64,000 bases of DNA from a virus: positions 22,811-86,810 of the IMG/VR virus record IMGVR_UViG_3300008450_000013. The stretch is one strand, 5' to 3'. This document shows positions 15,935 through 26,244 of the stretch, piece by piece; the stretch's first letter is position 1, and the number at the start of each line of letters is the position of its first letter. The position numbers and the translations under genes were made by a program. The notes under the pieces were generated by a model. The model ran no database searches. It was not told the DNA's origin and saw only the letters and a program-made list of their open reading frames with translations.

Positions 15935-16377
15935 CCCTGTCTGACGAGCTTCTACTTTTTGCAAGACAATTAGGATGGTATCACAGCACACCTGAAAAGG
16001 AAACAAAGAGTAGGGCTGCAAAATTATTAGAACAAGATCAAGGACTAGAACTCAGTTTGCCTACATGCACAGCCGAGTTTCTAGTCCTTTTGTTTTATGA
16101 GAGTGGGCTTTGTGGGCAGGGTATGAATGGGGCTACTCCTTTAACGTGGCAAGAGATTCAGTCATGGAATGAAATCGCTGATAAGCGATTGACCCCTTGG
16201 GAAGCAAACATGATACATGAGATGAGTGTAGCTTATGTAGGTGAAGTACACGCTGGCACAGACCCTTTAAAACAACCTCCTGTTGCAGTTGGTGGGGATA
16301 TTACTGAAGTGAAGCGTAAAGCTGTGGCAAGTGCATGGAAACAAATGAAACAAAATGCAAACGAAAAATACAAATAA
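15530..16377 (+). CDS. tail assembly chaperone, -1 frameshift fusion (gpGT-like)
   Basis: Slipping back one base at A AAT TTC (15922-15928) continues from 15928 through an open -1 frame to 16377, giving 133 plus 149 residues (282). The -1 frame has no stop between 15928 and the first start-like codon at 16057, and there is no ribosome site for independent translation. TLSDELLLFARQLGWY opens the T part. Gene order (tube, G, GT, tape measure) is the standard one. Confidence 0.8.
15922..15928 (+). promoter_or_regulatory. programmed -1 ribosomal frameshift site A AAT TTC
   Basis: Exact X XXY YYZ heptamer in the right phase (GCA AAT TTC), three bases before the zero-frame stop TAA. The stop so close downstream fits tail-chaperone sites. 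No strong stimulatory stem is obvious immediately after. Confidence 0.8.
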
Positions 16378-16393
16378 AGAATAAGGAAGCCTT

Positions 16394-19300
16394 ATGGCAA
16401 TGACACCGAGCCAACTATCAATTATAGTTCAATCTAAAGGTATCAAGGATGCAACTGATGACCTTAATAATTTAGCTAAAGCTGCGTCTTCTGTAGATAA
16501 GGAGACGAAGGCTTTTGTCATTGCTCAACAGAAGCTTTCTGAGTCTAACAGTAAAGTCTCTAAGAGTTCTGAGGCGACAGCAAGAGGTGTGTCAGCTCAA
16601 GAGCTTGCTTTAATTAGAGCACACAATGCTGCCAATAAGATGAACGATGCTATGACAGCAACGGCTGTTAAGCAAAAACTCATGGCTGATAATAAGTTAG
16701 CTGCAGAGTTAGAGCGTCAAGCAGTAGCTTCTGAGAGAGCTGCTAAGGCTGCAGAAGCACACGAACGAGGCATGGTTAAGCAACACATGCAAGCACTGAA
16801 AATGAACGAAGCTTTTGACAAGCATGCTAAAGGTTTGGATGAAGTTACAAGACGTGGCAATGTATATGTCAACACATTGCGCTCAATGGCTACAGCAGCT
16901 TTAGCTTATGTAGGTGTTAATTTCTTTGCTAATATTATCAAACAAGCAGATGCGTGGGGTTTGTTACAAGCTAAGTTAAAACTTGCTGTAGGTAGCATGG
17001 AGCTTGCTAAGAGTGTGCAGAACGACTTGTTTAATATGTCACAAAACCTCAGAGTTCCATTAGAAGACACTGCCAAACTCTTTACACGTATGTCAGTTCC
17101 TTTGCAACGAATGGGGCAGACTGTTGGAGATACTAAGAAAGTTGTAGAAGCCTTTAGTATGGCATTAAAGTTAGGTGGTGCTACAGGACAAGAAGCCTCT
17201 AGTGCTATGTTACAATTGTCTCAATCGTTCAATGCTGGACGTTTGAACGGTGGTGAATTTAACTCTGTAGCAGAAGCAGCTCCAAGCGTATTGAGAGCTA
17301 TTGAGGTTGAGTTGAAACGCGTTGGCAAAGGTGCGGATTTAGCTAAGTATGGATTGAAGGAACTTGCAGCTAAGGGCATTATTTCTGTCGAGATTATGGC
17401 AGAGGCACTTAAACGTGCAGCTCCAAAATGGGAAGAAGAGTTTAAGCAACTCCCACTCACTGTTGATGGCGCTATGACTCGCATCAAGAATGCTTGGCAA
17501 AGAGCTATAGGTGAGATGGGACAAGATACTAAGTTCAATGAGAGATTAGCTAAGTCTCTGAAAACTATTGAGGACATGCTACCTAGCGTGGCTAAAGCAA
17601 TTGCTGGTGCTTTTGTGTTCATGGTAGATAATGGTGAGATTTTATTAAAGACTTTAGCTGGTATTCTTGCTGTAGGAGCAGCATTTAAAGCTTGGGCTGT
17701 TGTCTCTGCAATGTACGCTGCAGGAACGGCTGCTATGGCTTTGTCTGGCGGTTTGGCTGCTGTACGTGCAGCATTACTGGTTATTGGTATTACTCCTGTT
17801 GGATTAGCCATCACAGCATTAGGAGCTATCTTAGCTGGAAGCATCACCCTTCTTGGTAAAAAGAAGCAAGCTTGGGAGAGTGTTAAAGAGGCTTCTGACA
17901 AAGTTAAAAGCAATGACGAACTTATTAAGTCGATGAAGCTGGAAACTTTAGCAATGATGGAGCAGGTTGACGTTGCTAGAAACAAAGCAAGTCTCCCACC
18001 TCTTTACACCAAAGAAATTGAATCCGCAAAGAAAGCGACAGGAGCTACAAGTGCTTACACAGAGGCTTTAAATACAGCAGCTAAGGTGGAGAAGGATATT
18101 CTAACTTGGAAAAAGAGTCAAAAAGGGGGAATTAGTTTAGAAGTTGGTAAAGGTGAATACTACCTACCGAAAGATTTGGTCAAAGCTCGTGAAGATGCAA
18201 AGAGGGCAGTAGAACAAGAGAAAGTAAAGAATGCGGAAGTTGCTGAACAAACTAGGCTCGGCGCTCAAATAAAAGAAGCTGCTAACAAAGAATCTATGAA
18301 CAAACTTGCAGAGCAATATGCTTTGGAAGCGAAGACAGGGAAACAAAGAGCTGAAGCTGTGAAAGCTGCTGCAATTGCAGAGCTGGATGTTCTAGTAAAG
18401 AATGGGTTGAGCAAGCAAGCGGCTTTCGATAGGATGATTAAAATAGAAAGAGATTACCAAGAGGCTCTCGATAAAATCAAGTCACCTAAAGCAGAAAAAG
18501 AAGCTAATAAAAATCTTGAAGACTACAATAAGCGATTAGATGAAATTATTAAGTCCACTGCTATCATAAATCAAGAGATGGCTAACATGAAAACTTTTGG
18601 AGATGCTTGGGAAAAGATGCTCCCAGAAGAAAAGAAGTTGATGGATGTTATTTCAAACTTTGATAAAGTATCTTCTGCAGTTGGAAAAGTCAGGGCGCAA
18701 GCTGAACTCGATGCTGCTATGAAGAAAGCTAACGCAGCGTTAGAAGCGAAATTCCTACAAGATGAGCTGGCAGGTAAACTTAAAGTAATTGATTCAGCAG
18801 AGAAGTCAGCAAAGTCTGCACAAGAAGAGTTAAAATCTGTCGAAGATCAAATAGCTGCTTTTGGTAAAGTTAAGGGAAGTATCCAAGAATCTGAGATGGC
18901 TCGTTTGAACGATCAATTGACAGTTGCTAAAGGTATTGTTGGGCAAGAAGCTCTTGTCAAAGCTCTTGAAGAAGAGATAAAAACAAGAGATAAAATAAAA
19001 GAGAAAACTGGAGAACTCGCGGGGTTAAAAGACGTGTCGAAGTTAGATACTGATGCCAAAAAAGCACTAGCAGATATGTGGGACACTTCAAAAGTTGACA
19101 AGTTTGAAAGTGCCACTTCAAAAGCATTGAAAGGAGCATTGAAAGGATTTGTTGACTTAATAAAAGTGATGGATAAATACAAGGCAGCACAATCCTATAT
19201 TGCGGATAGAACGAAAGATAATGAGAGGACTAACCGAAAAACTGCCGAAGGGGAATTAGAGTACCAAAAGAATAAAGCAGAGATTGCCAGAAAATCTGAT

Positions 19301-22036
19301 GAGTATCAAATAGCTGCTTATGCTTCAATGGCAACTGCTGCAAGAGATTTCTTCAAAGAAGGTACTAAGGGTTATCAAGCAATGGATGCTGTTTCTAAAG
19401 TGTACCACGCAGCTCAAATGGCTCGTAACCTCATGGAAATGACAATGCTTGCTACAAAGGGTGTGATGAATCAAGCAGGTGGAGATGTCTATACAGCAAT
19501 CCCCCGTATGGCAGCTATGGCAGCAATTATGGCTGGTCTTGGTTATGCTACAGGTATGTTTGGCAGTTCTGGTTCAGGTGGCATGAAAGCTGCAGACGTT
19601 CAAAAGACACAAGGAAGTGGAACAGTGTTTGGTGATGCTGAAGCGAAATCTGAAAGCATTTCTAAGACAATTGAATTACTGAAGAAATCTACTGATAGGC
19701 TCTATCCTGTTAACCAAGGAATGTTGAAGAGTTTACAGAGTATTGAATCTAATATGACAGGTTTAGCTAATCTTGTAATTCGATCTGGCGGTATTGCAGA
19801 AGGCAGTAATATGGGTATCAAAGAGAGCAAAACAGCGAGTACATTCGGCAGCGGTATGTTTAGTTTTGCTAACAGTCTTACAGGTGGGTTGTTTGCCTCA
19901 GCAATTGACCCTCTGGGGAAAGCAATACAGAAATTATGGGGCGGTACAGAGAAGAAGATAATTGATTCTGGTTTGCAATTTGGTGGTAGTTTATCTGGCA
20001 TGAAACAAGGACAAGGATTTAATCAATACGCATCTGTAGACACTACCACAAGTAAATACTTTGGATTGAGTAAAGAAACAAATAACGAGATTAAGAAGCA
20101 AAGTCTAGATAAAGCAGTAACAGACCAGTTAGCTTTAGTGTTCACAAACATGCAGAAAACTCTAGAAGAGGCGGGTAAAGCCTTGTACGGGTCTTCCACA
20201 TTTGTTACAGACGCTCTCAAAAACATGGTTGTTGAAGTAACTAACCTATCTTTGAAAGGACTATCTGGAGAAGAAGCAACTCAGGCGATCAACAATGTCA
20301 TCTCTAAAACTTTAGATCAAATGGCAGCTACAGCTTTCAAGAGCTTAGATAGTTTACAGAGTCTAGTTGGCGAGGGATACGCAGAAAAGGTAATACGCAT
20401 AGCCAACTCTTTTGCAACAGCTAATGCTATTCTTGGCAAGTTCAACTTCAAGTTGTTTGAAATGTCTGACGCTGGTATCAAAGCTTCAATGGCATTCACT
20501 GAGTTATTCGGTAGCTTAGAAAACTTACAGAGTGTCACATCAAGTTACTTTGAAAACTTCTACAGAGAAGAAGAACAAGTTAAGATTAAGACAGAAGCTG
20601 TTGCTAAAATCATGAAGAGTTTAGGTAAAGAAATGCCTGCAACTCGTGAAGGATTTAAACTGTTAGTAGATCAAGCTCAAGCTGCTGGAAATCTAGAACT
20701 TGTAGCTAATCTGATGAAAGTTTCTGGAGCCTTCGCAGAAGTTGTACAGTGGGCTGAAAAAGCTGCTGACTCTACAATGAATTATGTTGGTGAAGCTGCT
20801 AATCGTCCTAGCCTTGAGGATGACGTACTGCCAAGTCTGAAAGAAGCTTTAACTAAATCAGCAGAAGTTGCACAGAAGTGGTTAAGTGTCAGCAAGCAAG
20901 CTAGTGATATTCGTGCTCAGATTGGTAATGTGTTAGGAGGTAATGATAACATTAAGATGGAAGCTACGAGACGTGCTGAGAAGCTTTGGAAGATGATGTC
21001 TAGTGATATTACAGTTGAACAGAAGTTAAGTTTAGCTGCAGAATTAAAAGATAATATTATTTCTAAGTATCAAATTGAACGTGAGTCTATCACCAAAATG
21101 ATTGACTTCACAAAGCAATTGAGAACGTATGTAGATGGCTTGAAACTTGGCAGCTTGTCTCCTTTGACAATGACTCAAAAGCTTGCAGAAGCTCGTAGAC
21201 AATATGAAACAACATTGACAAAAGCTCAGGCAGGTGATACAATAGCTCAAGGTGCGTTGACAGGAAGTGCTAACACATACTTAGAACTTGCCAAGACAGC
21301 ATACGCTTCAAGTGATGGCTACCAAGCAATCTTCAACAACATCACATCGTCTCTAGATGCAATGAACATTGACACTCGTTCTGCTGAAGAGAAGCTATTA
21401 GTTGTTAGTGAAGCTCAACGAAACGAGTTGATGAAGCTTGTCACAGAACTCAACACAATTGAGTCTGTTGCGGATAGCTACTACAAGTCTACAGTAGTTA
21501 CAATGAGTAGTCAACTGACGGTTCTTAACAATCTCTACACTCGTATGGGCATCTTTGACGGTATTGCTGTAGATGTGGCAGGACTTCCTGCTGAATTAGC
21601 AGCAGCTCTTGCAGGCACATTTGGACGTTCATCTGGCGAAGATTTTGTCAAAGCAATGTACAGTAAGTTTGCTAACAAAACTGGCACTCAAGTTGATGCA
21701 CAAGGACTTGCATATTGGACTCGTGAGTTTGAATTGTATGGTAGAGATTATGTTCTCAAAGCTTTCCAAGACAGCGTAGAGAAAGTTAATGCTAAAGCAG
21801 CTTCAATGGCTCCACCTCCTGCAGCATCGACTGCAGCTTCTAACGAGTACAAGTTACAAGTAGAAGATTTGAGAAAAGAGATTGCAGCAATGCGTGAAGA
21901 TGCACAAGTACAAACAGTGGCTCTAATGAATACTTTGATTGAAACCAGCAAGTCTAATGCTGCGACAATTGTCGAAGGTACTCAGGAAGGCTTAGATAAA
22001 AATAACCCAAATTGGAATAAGGTGACAATGGAATGA
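16394..22036 (+). CDS. tape measure protein
   Basis: An 1880-residue protein; sets tail length. Residues about 165-365 match the tape measure N-terminal domain (VPLEDTAKLFTRMSVPLQR, then GGEFNSVAEAAPSVLRAIE). A hydrophobic stretch at about 395-490 (several Ala/Gly-rich spans) is the usual membrane-active part. Long coiled-coil regions follow (about 500-1000). Near the C-terminus AQGLAYWTREFELYGRDYV resembles a DUF4214 repeat. Starts 14 bases after the GT frame ends; ATG after AAGGAAGCCTT. Confidence 0.95.
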   Translation: MAMTPSQLSIIVQSKGIKDATDDLNNLAKAASSVDKETKAFVIAQQKLSESNSKVSKSSEATARGVSAQELALIRAHNAANKMNDAMTATAVKQKLMADNKLAAELERQAVASERAAKAAEAHERGMVKQHMQALKMNEAFDKHAKGLDEVTRRGNVYVNTLRSMATAALAYVGVNFFANIIKQADAWGLLQAKLKLAVGSMELAKSVQNDLFNMSQNLRVPLEDTAKLFTRMSVPLQRMGQTVGDTKKVVEAFSMALKLGGATGQEASSAMLQLSQSFNAGRLNGGEFNSVAEAAPSVLRAIEVELKRVGKGADLAKYGLKELAAKGIISVEIMAEALKRAAPKWEEEFKQLPLTVDGAMTRIKNAWQRAIGEMGQDTKFNERLAKSLKTIEDMLPSVAKAIAGAFVFMVDNGEILLKTLAGILAVGAAFKAWAVVSAMYAAGTAAMALSGGLAAVRAALLVIGITPVGLAITALGAILAGSITLLGKKKQAWESVKEASDKVKSNDELIKSMKLETLAMMEQVDVARNKASLPPLYTKEIESAKKATGATSAYTEALNTAAKVEKDILTWKKSQKGGISLEVGKGEYYLPKDLVKAREDAKRAVEQEKVKNAEVAEQTRLGAQIKEAANKESMNKLAEQYALEAKTGKQRAEAVKAAAIAELDVLVKNGLSKQAAFDRMIKIERDYQEALDKIKSPKAEKEANKNLEDYNKRLDEIIKSTAIINQEMANMKTFGDAWEKMLPEEKKLMDVISNFDKVSSAVGKVRAQAELDAAMKKANAALEAKFLQDELAGKLKVIDSAEKSAKSAQEELKSVEDQIAAFGKVKGSIQESEMARLNDQLTVAKGIVGQEALVKALEEEIKTRDKIKEKTGELAGLKDVSKLDTDAKKALADMWDTSKVDKFESATSKALKGALKGFVDLIKVMDKYKAAQSYIADRTKDNERTNRKTAEGELEYQKNKAEIARKSDEYQIAAYASMATAARDFFKEGTKGYQAMDAVSKVYHAAQMARNLMEMTMLATKGVMNQAGGDVYTAIPRMAAMAAIMAGLGYATGMFGSSGSGGMKAADVQKTQGSGTVFGDAEAKSESISKTIELLKKSTDRLYPVNQGMLKSLQSIESNMTGLANLVIRSGGIAEGSNMGIKESKTASTFGSGMFSFANSLTGGLFASAIDPLGKAIQKLWGGTEKKIIDSGLQFGGSLSGMKQGQGFNQYASVDTTTSKYFGLSKETNNEIKKQSLDKAVTDQLALVFTNMQKTLEEAGKALYGSSTFVTDALKNMVVEVTNLSLKGLSGEEATQAINNVISKTLDQMAATAFKSLDSLQSLVGEGYAEKVIRIANSFATANAILGKFNFKLFEMSDAGIKASMAFTELFGSLENLQSVTSSYFENFYREEEQVKIKTEAVAKIMKSLGKEMPATREGFKLLVDQAQAAGNLELVANLMKVSGAFAEVVQWAEKAADSTMNYVGEAANRPSLEDDVLPSLKEALTKSAEVAQKWLSVSKQASDIRAQIGNVLGGNDNIKMEATRRAEKLWKMMSSDITVEQKLSLAAELKDNIISKYQIERESITKMIDFTKQLRTYVDGLKLGSLSPLTMTQKLAEARRQYETTLTKAQAGDTIAQGALTGSANTYLELAKTAYASSDGYQAIFNNITSSLDAMNIDTRSAEEKLLVVSEAQRNELMKLVTELNTIESVADSYYKSTVVTMSSQLTVLNNLYTRMGIFDGIAVDVAGLPAELAAALAGTFGRSSGEDFVKAMYSKFANKTGTQVDAQGLAYWTREFELYGRDYVLKAFQDSVEKVNAKAASMAPPPAASTAASNEYKLQVEDLRKEIAAMREDAQVQTVALMNTLIETSKSNAATIVEGTQEGLDKNNPNWNKVTME

Positions 22037-23508
22037 TTTCAGACGCAGAATATACAACATGGCTATCAACACCCTCAGCGATGAGGTGTATTCTGGTTGA
22101 AGCAACAGCTAACGTCAGTGGCGTAGAAACTGTCAGATATATGTCTAACAGGGGCTACGTCACTAGTCCAACTGACAGTCCTGCTAACACTTCTTATCGG
22201 AGTATTATTACAGGGGGTGTTAAGCTCTCTGAGAGTTTATCTCTCAGCTCAGAGCCAACTATTTCTGTAGGTGATGTCACAATCACCAATGCTAATGGAG
22301 AGCTGGATAGTTGGCTTAACGATGTGTGGGATAGCAGAGGTATTTCAATCTACTTCGGTGATATGAAGTGGGCTAGAAGCGATTTCAGACTGATCGTAAA
22401 AGGCATGATATCAGGGATAGGGAGTCAGAGTAGAAATGAACTCACTCTCTTTATCCGTGATAGCTTACAACGTCTGAACACTCCTGTGACGGATACTAAA
22501 CTTGGTGGAAGTACAGTCAATAAAGACAAGCTTCTTCCTTTAGTGTTTGGCGAAGTGCATAATGTCACACCACTCCTGATTGATGCTACATTACACGACT
22601 ACAAAGTTCACAATGGGGCTATCGAAGGATTTATTGAGTTCAGAGATGAAGGAGTGCCTATCTCAGCTACTCCTACTCTTGGCACAGGTGTAGGACGCCT
22701 CACAGCAAGTCCGTTTGGTAATATTACGGCTTCTGTGCAAGGCAGTAAGCCTTCTACCTACTCAAATCAGATTACGGAAATAATTAAGAATCTAGTAAAG
22801 AATTGGGGACAGGTTGATAAGCGTCTCTTAGATGCTGATATTGACACAGCAAATTTTGCAGCATTTGCAGCAGCTAACACAGCTCCTGTGGGAATCTATC
22901 TAGACAGCAAAGCTAATGTGCTGGAAGTGTGTCAGCAATTGGCTAACAGTGTTGGTGCGCAGATTACAATGTCTCGCACAGGATTGTTACGCTTGCTGAG
23001 AATTGATTTTCCTCCAAGTGGAACTCCTAAGCTTATCACAGCTTCTGATATGGTTGAGAGAAGTTTAAAGATTGCAAGTAGAGAGCCTGTTCAGTCTGCT
23101 GTGCAGATTGGTTATTGCAAGAACTACACAATACAAGATAACTTAGCAACTATCATTCCAGACGATCATAAAGCATTATACAGCAGAGAATGGTTGACAG
23201 CTAAAGCTAGTGATAGCACAGTGAATACGAAGTACAAGCTTCAAACAGAACCAACACAGAAGGACACATTGTTACAGGTAGCTTCAGACGCTACAGCAGA
23301 GGCTACAAGGCTTTTAAATGTCGTCAAGGTGCAAAGAACAGTGTATGAGTTTACAGGCTTTGCAAAGAGCTTAGAACTCGTCTTAGGACAAGCTGTTACA
23401 TTGAAGCATAGTCGATTTGGTTTGAGTGCTGGTGTGTTAGGTGTTGTTGTAGGATTAGAGCCTCAGTGGGGGAATGAAGTAAGGGTTAATGTAAAGGTTA
23501 TGATTTAA
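22033..23508 (+). CDS. tail tip/baseplate hub-like protein, 491 aa
   Basis: Directly follows the tape measure (ATGA overlap). The N-terminal third (SVGDVTITNANGELDSWL, then RDSLQRLNTPV) looks like the beta-barrel of phage tail-hub proteins; the middle has DKLLPLVFGEVHNVTPLL, common in such proteins where a tip protein meets the next ring. No enzymatic motif found. Likely part of the tail tip complex. Confidence 0.65.
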   Translation: MISDAEYTTWLSTPSAMRCILVEATANVSGVETVRYMSNRGYVTSPTDSPANTSYRSIITGGVKLSESLSLSSEPTISVGDVTITNANGELDSWLNDVWDSRGISIYFGDMKWARSDFRLIVKGMISGIGSQSRNELTLFIRDSLQRLNTPVTDTKLGGSTVNKDKLLPLVFGEVHNVTPLLIDATLHDYKVHNGAIEGFIEFRDEGVPISATPTLGTGVGRLTASPFGNITASVQGSKPSTYSNQITEIIKNLVKNWGQVDKRLLDADIDTANFAAFAAANTAPVGIYLDSKANVLEVCQQLANSVGAQITMSRTGLLRLLRIDFPPSGTPKLITASDMVERSLKIASREPVQSAVQIGYCKNYTIQDNLATIIPDDHKALYSREWLTAKASDSTVNTKYKLQTEPTQKDTLLQVASDATAEATRLLNVVKVQRTVYEFTGFAKSLELVLGQAVTLKHSRFGLSAGVLGVVVGLEPQWGNEVRVNVKVMI

Positions 23509-26186
23509 TGGCAACAATTGTAAATGCGAGAGATGTACTTCTTCAAGCTGCAACACGGCTCATCTCTGACAACATTTTGTCAATTGAAGAAAAACCAAGT
23601 TGGATTACAGCGTATGCCAACATCCTGTCAGAACAAACTTCTGTAGGAGCTGAAGCTACTAAGTGGGGCTTGACAGCACAAAAGACAACTTACGACACAG
23701 CTATCTCAGCACTTACAACTTACCTTGGGACTCTAACAACTCCTGTTGCGTGGAACAACTTGACAAACATCACTGTACTATCCTCTGGTAGTAATGGTGG
23801 CGTTACATTCAGAAGTAAGTTTACTGATGTGTCTACAGCCAAAGCTGCTATTTACGCTGGTGTAACTGCTGTTCCAACGACTAAGAGTATTGTTGTTACA
23901 GCTTCATCTCAGCTATTCCAAATCAGCAAAGCAGGCGTTAATAGTCCTGCAAGTGTGACATTCACAGCACAACGCGAGAATCTCCCAATCAATCCTACTT
24001 GGTCTATCACAAGTGGGACAGGAACTCTCACAAGTGTCTCAGGCGATAGTGCAACTATTACGTTTGCAAACATGACCTCTGACACAGTGACAGTTAGAGC
24101 ATTGGACAGTGCGAGTGGTTTGTCTGATAGTATCACAGTTGTTAAGGTAAGAGAAGGTGTAGATGCTGTTGTAGGTTATCTCACAAATGAAGCACACACT
24201 CTTCCTGCCTCTGACACTGGTGTTGTATCAAGTTATGTAGGAGCTGGTGGAACATTTAAAGTTTACTACGGAGCTGCAGATGTTACAACGTCATGTACAT
24301 TCTCTGTACAAACAAACTCCAGTTCTGTCACAACATCTATTGGAGCATCTACAGGTGTGTATGCTATTACGGCAGGTATTCCGAATGGTACTCCTGTTGT
24401 CACAGTTACTTACAGAGCAACATATACAAGCCCTTTAGGTAATGCATACACAATAGATAAAACTTTCACAGTTGCTAAATCTAATGCCGGAACAAATGGT
24501 ACTAATGGAACGAATGGCACAGATGCATTGTTAATGTCAATGACTGTTAGTAGTCAAGTGTTTCAGATCAGTAAGAGTAATGTTGTAACACCGAGTAGTA
24601 TTATGTTTACAGCTAAACCTAATAATGTTGCAGGAGCAAACTACACTGTCACAAGTGGTACAGCGACTCTTACTTCAGTCTCAGGTAATAATGCTACTCT
24701 GACATATGCCAACCTTACTACAGACACTGCCACAATTCGTGTTGCTGATAATACAAATACATACGCAGACACAATTACTGTAATTAAAGTGAGAGAAGGT
24801 GTTGACAGTTTGTCTGGTATTCTGACAAATGATAGCGTAACAGTTCCTGCGAGTTCTGCGGGGGTTGTGTCAAGTTATTCCAGTGCCACAGGCAGTTTCA
24901 TTGTCTACTATGGCAGTGCTAACGTCACAACATCGTGTACGTTCTCTGTACAATCTAACCCTGACAGCTTGACAACAAGTATTGTTGGGAGTGGGGCTAG
25001 TGCAGGACAGTATAATGTCACAAGTGGCATGAGTAGTGTGACTAATGCTAATGTTACATACAGAGCTACATACACAAATGCTTTTGGTACTGTGTTTACA
25101 GTGGATAAGATATTCTCTTTGTCTAAAAGTAATACAGGGGCTACAGGCAATACAGGAGTTACAGGTGCTCAAGCTCGTATTGCTTATGGCAAATTCAGTA
25201 TAGGATTTGTTCCTTCTGCAAGTCCAAGCAGTCAAACAGTAGTAGGAGATACACTTCCGACAGCAGGGTATTGGGGTACTCAGATTGGTGCTTGGCAAAC
25301 AACACCATTTACTTTAGCTACAAATGAAATGCTATTCCAGACAACCGGATTGTTTGATACAGTATTAAATCAAACAGTTTGGGTAGAACCTTACCAAAGT
25401 AATTTGAAAGTTGGTAATTTGTCAGCTCTCACAGTAAACACAGGGACACTTACAGTAGATACAGCAGGGCATATTAAAGGTGGTCAGACAGCTTACAATA
25501 CGGGTACAGGTTTTTGGCTTGGGTATGACAGTGGAGCTTACAAGTTCTCCCTTGGTAGTTCTACTAACAACATAAAGTGGACTGGTACAGGTTTGTCTAT
25601 TTCTGGGGATATTGACGCTTCTGGTGGAGCTAAATTTGTTTTAACTGCCTCCAATTATGTTCAACTTGTAAGTGGCGCAGGTAGTCCAATACTCGGCATT
25701 TATAAAGGAACCAATAACGCATTTCCAGCTATGCGCGTTTCCGACTCCGCAGCCACCTCTGAAAGTTCGTTAGATATTGCATCTAATACAACAGGAAGTG
25801 GTGCGGCTATTCGTGCAACAATGACAGGGACAGGTTATTGTGGGTTGTTCTCTGGCAGTAAGTTTGGCATTGGCGCATCTACTCCAATAGAATTAAGCGG
25901 CAGCGTAGGGACTTCAGGACAAGTATTAACAAGTGGTGGAAGTGGAGCTACACCGACATGGGGTAAGAAGATGTTCAGTGGTGCTAGTGCTGCAGATGGC
26001 TCTGGTAATCTTACTGTCACTGTTAGTTTTCCTGACACAAGCTATGCACCTGTTGCTACATCTACAAGTGGTGTCTATGTTGTTGTTACAGCTAAGTCAA
26101 CAACGTCTATTACGTTCCAAGCACAAGATAGAGCTACAGGGGCTGGTGTTGCAAGTGCAGGCATTAGCTGGATTGCAATGGGCTGA
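23508..26186 (+). CDS. tail fibre / tip attachment protein with two Ig-like repeats, 892 aa
   Basis: Starts on the stop of the hub gene. Residues about 127-326 and 342-546 are two copies of the same module: SSQ.FQISK start, TLTSVSG central, VIKVREGVD joint, then YRATYT and SKSN end. Each contains an Ig-like beta domain. A collagen-like spacer (GTNGTNGTNGT) lies between. The C-terminal 350 residues are Ser/Thr/Gly-rich, fibre-like. Probable host-recognition protein. Confidence 0.7.
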   Translation: MATIVNARDVLLQAATRLISDNILSIEEKPSWITAYANILSEQTSVGAEATKWGLTAQKTTYDTAISALTTYLGTLTTPVAWNNLTNITVLSSGSNGGVTFRSKFTDVSTAKAAIYAGVTAVPTTKSIVVTASSQLFQISKAGVNSPASVTFTAQRENLPINPTWSITSGTGTLTSVSGDSATITFANMTSDTVTVRALDSASGLSDSITVVKVREGVDAVVGYLTNEAHTLPASDTGVVSSYVGAGGTFKVYYGAADVTTSCTFSVQTNSSSVTTSIGASTGVYAITAGIPNGTPVVTVTYRATYTSPLGNAYTIDKTFTVAKSNAGTNGTNGTNGTDALLMSMTVSSQVFQISKSNVVTPSSIMFTAKPNNVAGANYTVTSGTATLTSVSGNNATLTYANLTTDTATIRVADNTNTYADTITVIKVREGVDSLSGILTNDSVTVPASSAGVVSSYSSATGSFIVYYGSANVTTSCTFSVQSNPDSLTTSIVGSGASAGQYNVTSGMSSVTNANVTYRATYTNAFGTVFTVDKIFSLSKSNTGATGNTGVTGAQARIAYGKFSIGFVPSASPSSQTVVGDTLPTAGYWGTQIGAWQTTPFTLATNEMLFQTTGLFDTVLNQTVWVEPYQSNLKVGNLSALTVNTGTLTVDTAGHIKGGQTAYNTGTGFWLGYDSGAYKFSLGSSTNNIKWTGTGLSISGDIDASGGAKFVLTASNYVQLVSGAGSPILGIYKGTNNAFPAMRVSDSAATSESSLDIASNTTGSGAAIRATMTGTGYCGLFSGSKFGIGASTPIELSGSVGTSGQVLTSGGSGATPTWGKKMFSGASAADGSGNLTVTVSFPDTSYAPVATSTSGVYVVVTAKSTTSITFQAQDRATGAGVASAGISWIAMG
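23886..25145 (+). repeat. tandem duplication inside the tail fibre gene
   Basis: Unit 1 is about 23886-24486 and unit 2 about 24532-25145. They are diverged at DNA level but align throughout in protein, including the strings VREGVD, VTTSCTFSVQ, TYRATYT. Confidence 0.75.
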
Positions 26187-26192
26187 TATCCA

Positions 26193-26221
26193 TTGACATT
26201 TCCCTATAAACATGATATAAT
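26193..26221 (+). promoter_or_regulatory. consensus promoter before the second fibre group
   Basis: Perfect TTGACA (26193-26198), 17 bp, perfect TATAAT (26216-26221), then CATACGAAAAT, matching the sequence after the portal promoter. It starts 7 bases after the upstream stop. Confidence 0.9.
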
Positions 26222-26244
26222 CATACGAAAATAAAAGGAGTATT

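Noticed and set aside
17221-17985. 254-codon open frame antisense to the tape measure gene
   Set aside because: It lies wholly within the strongly coding tape measure frame, has no ribosome site and is a by-product of Ala/Leu codon use.
24870-25298. Cys-rich 142-codon minus-strand frame in the tail fibre gene
   Set aside because: Antisense shadow of ACA/AGT-rich repeats; no ribosome site.
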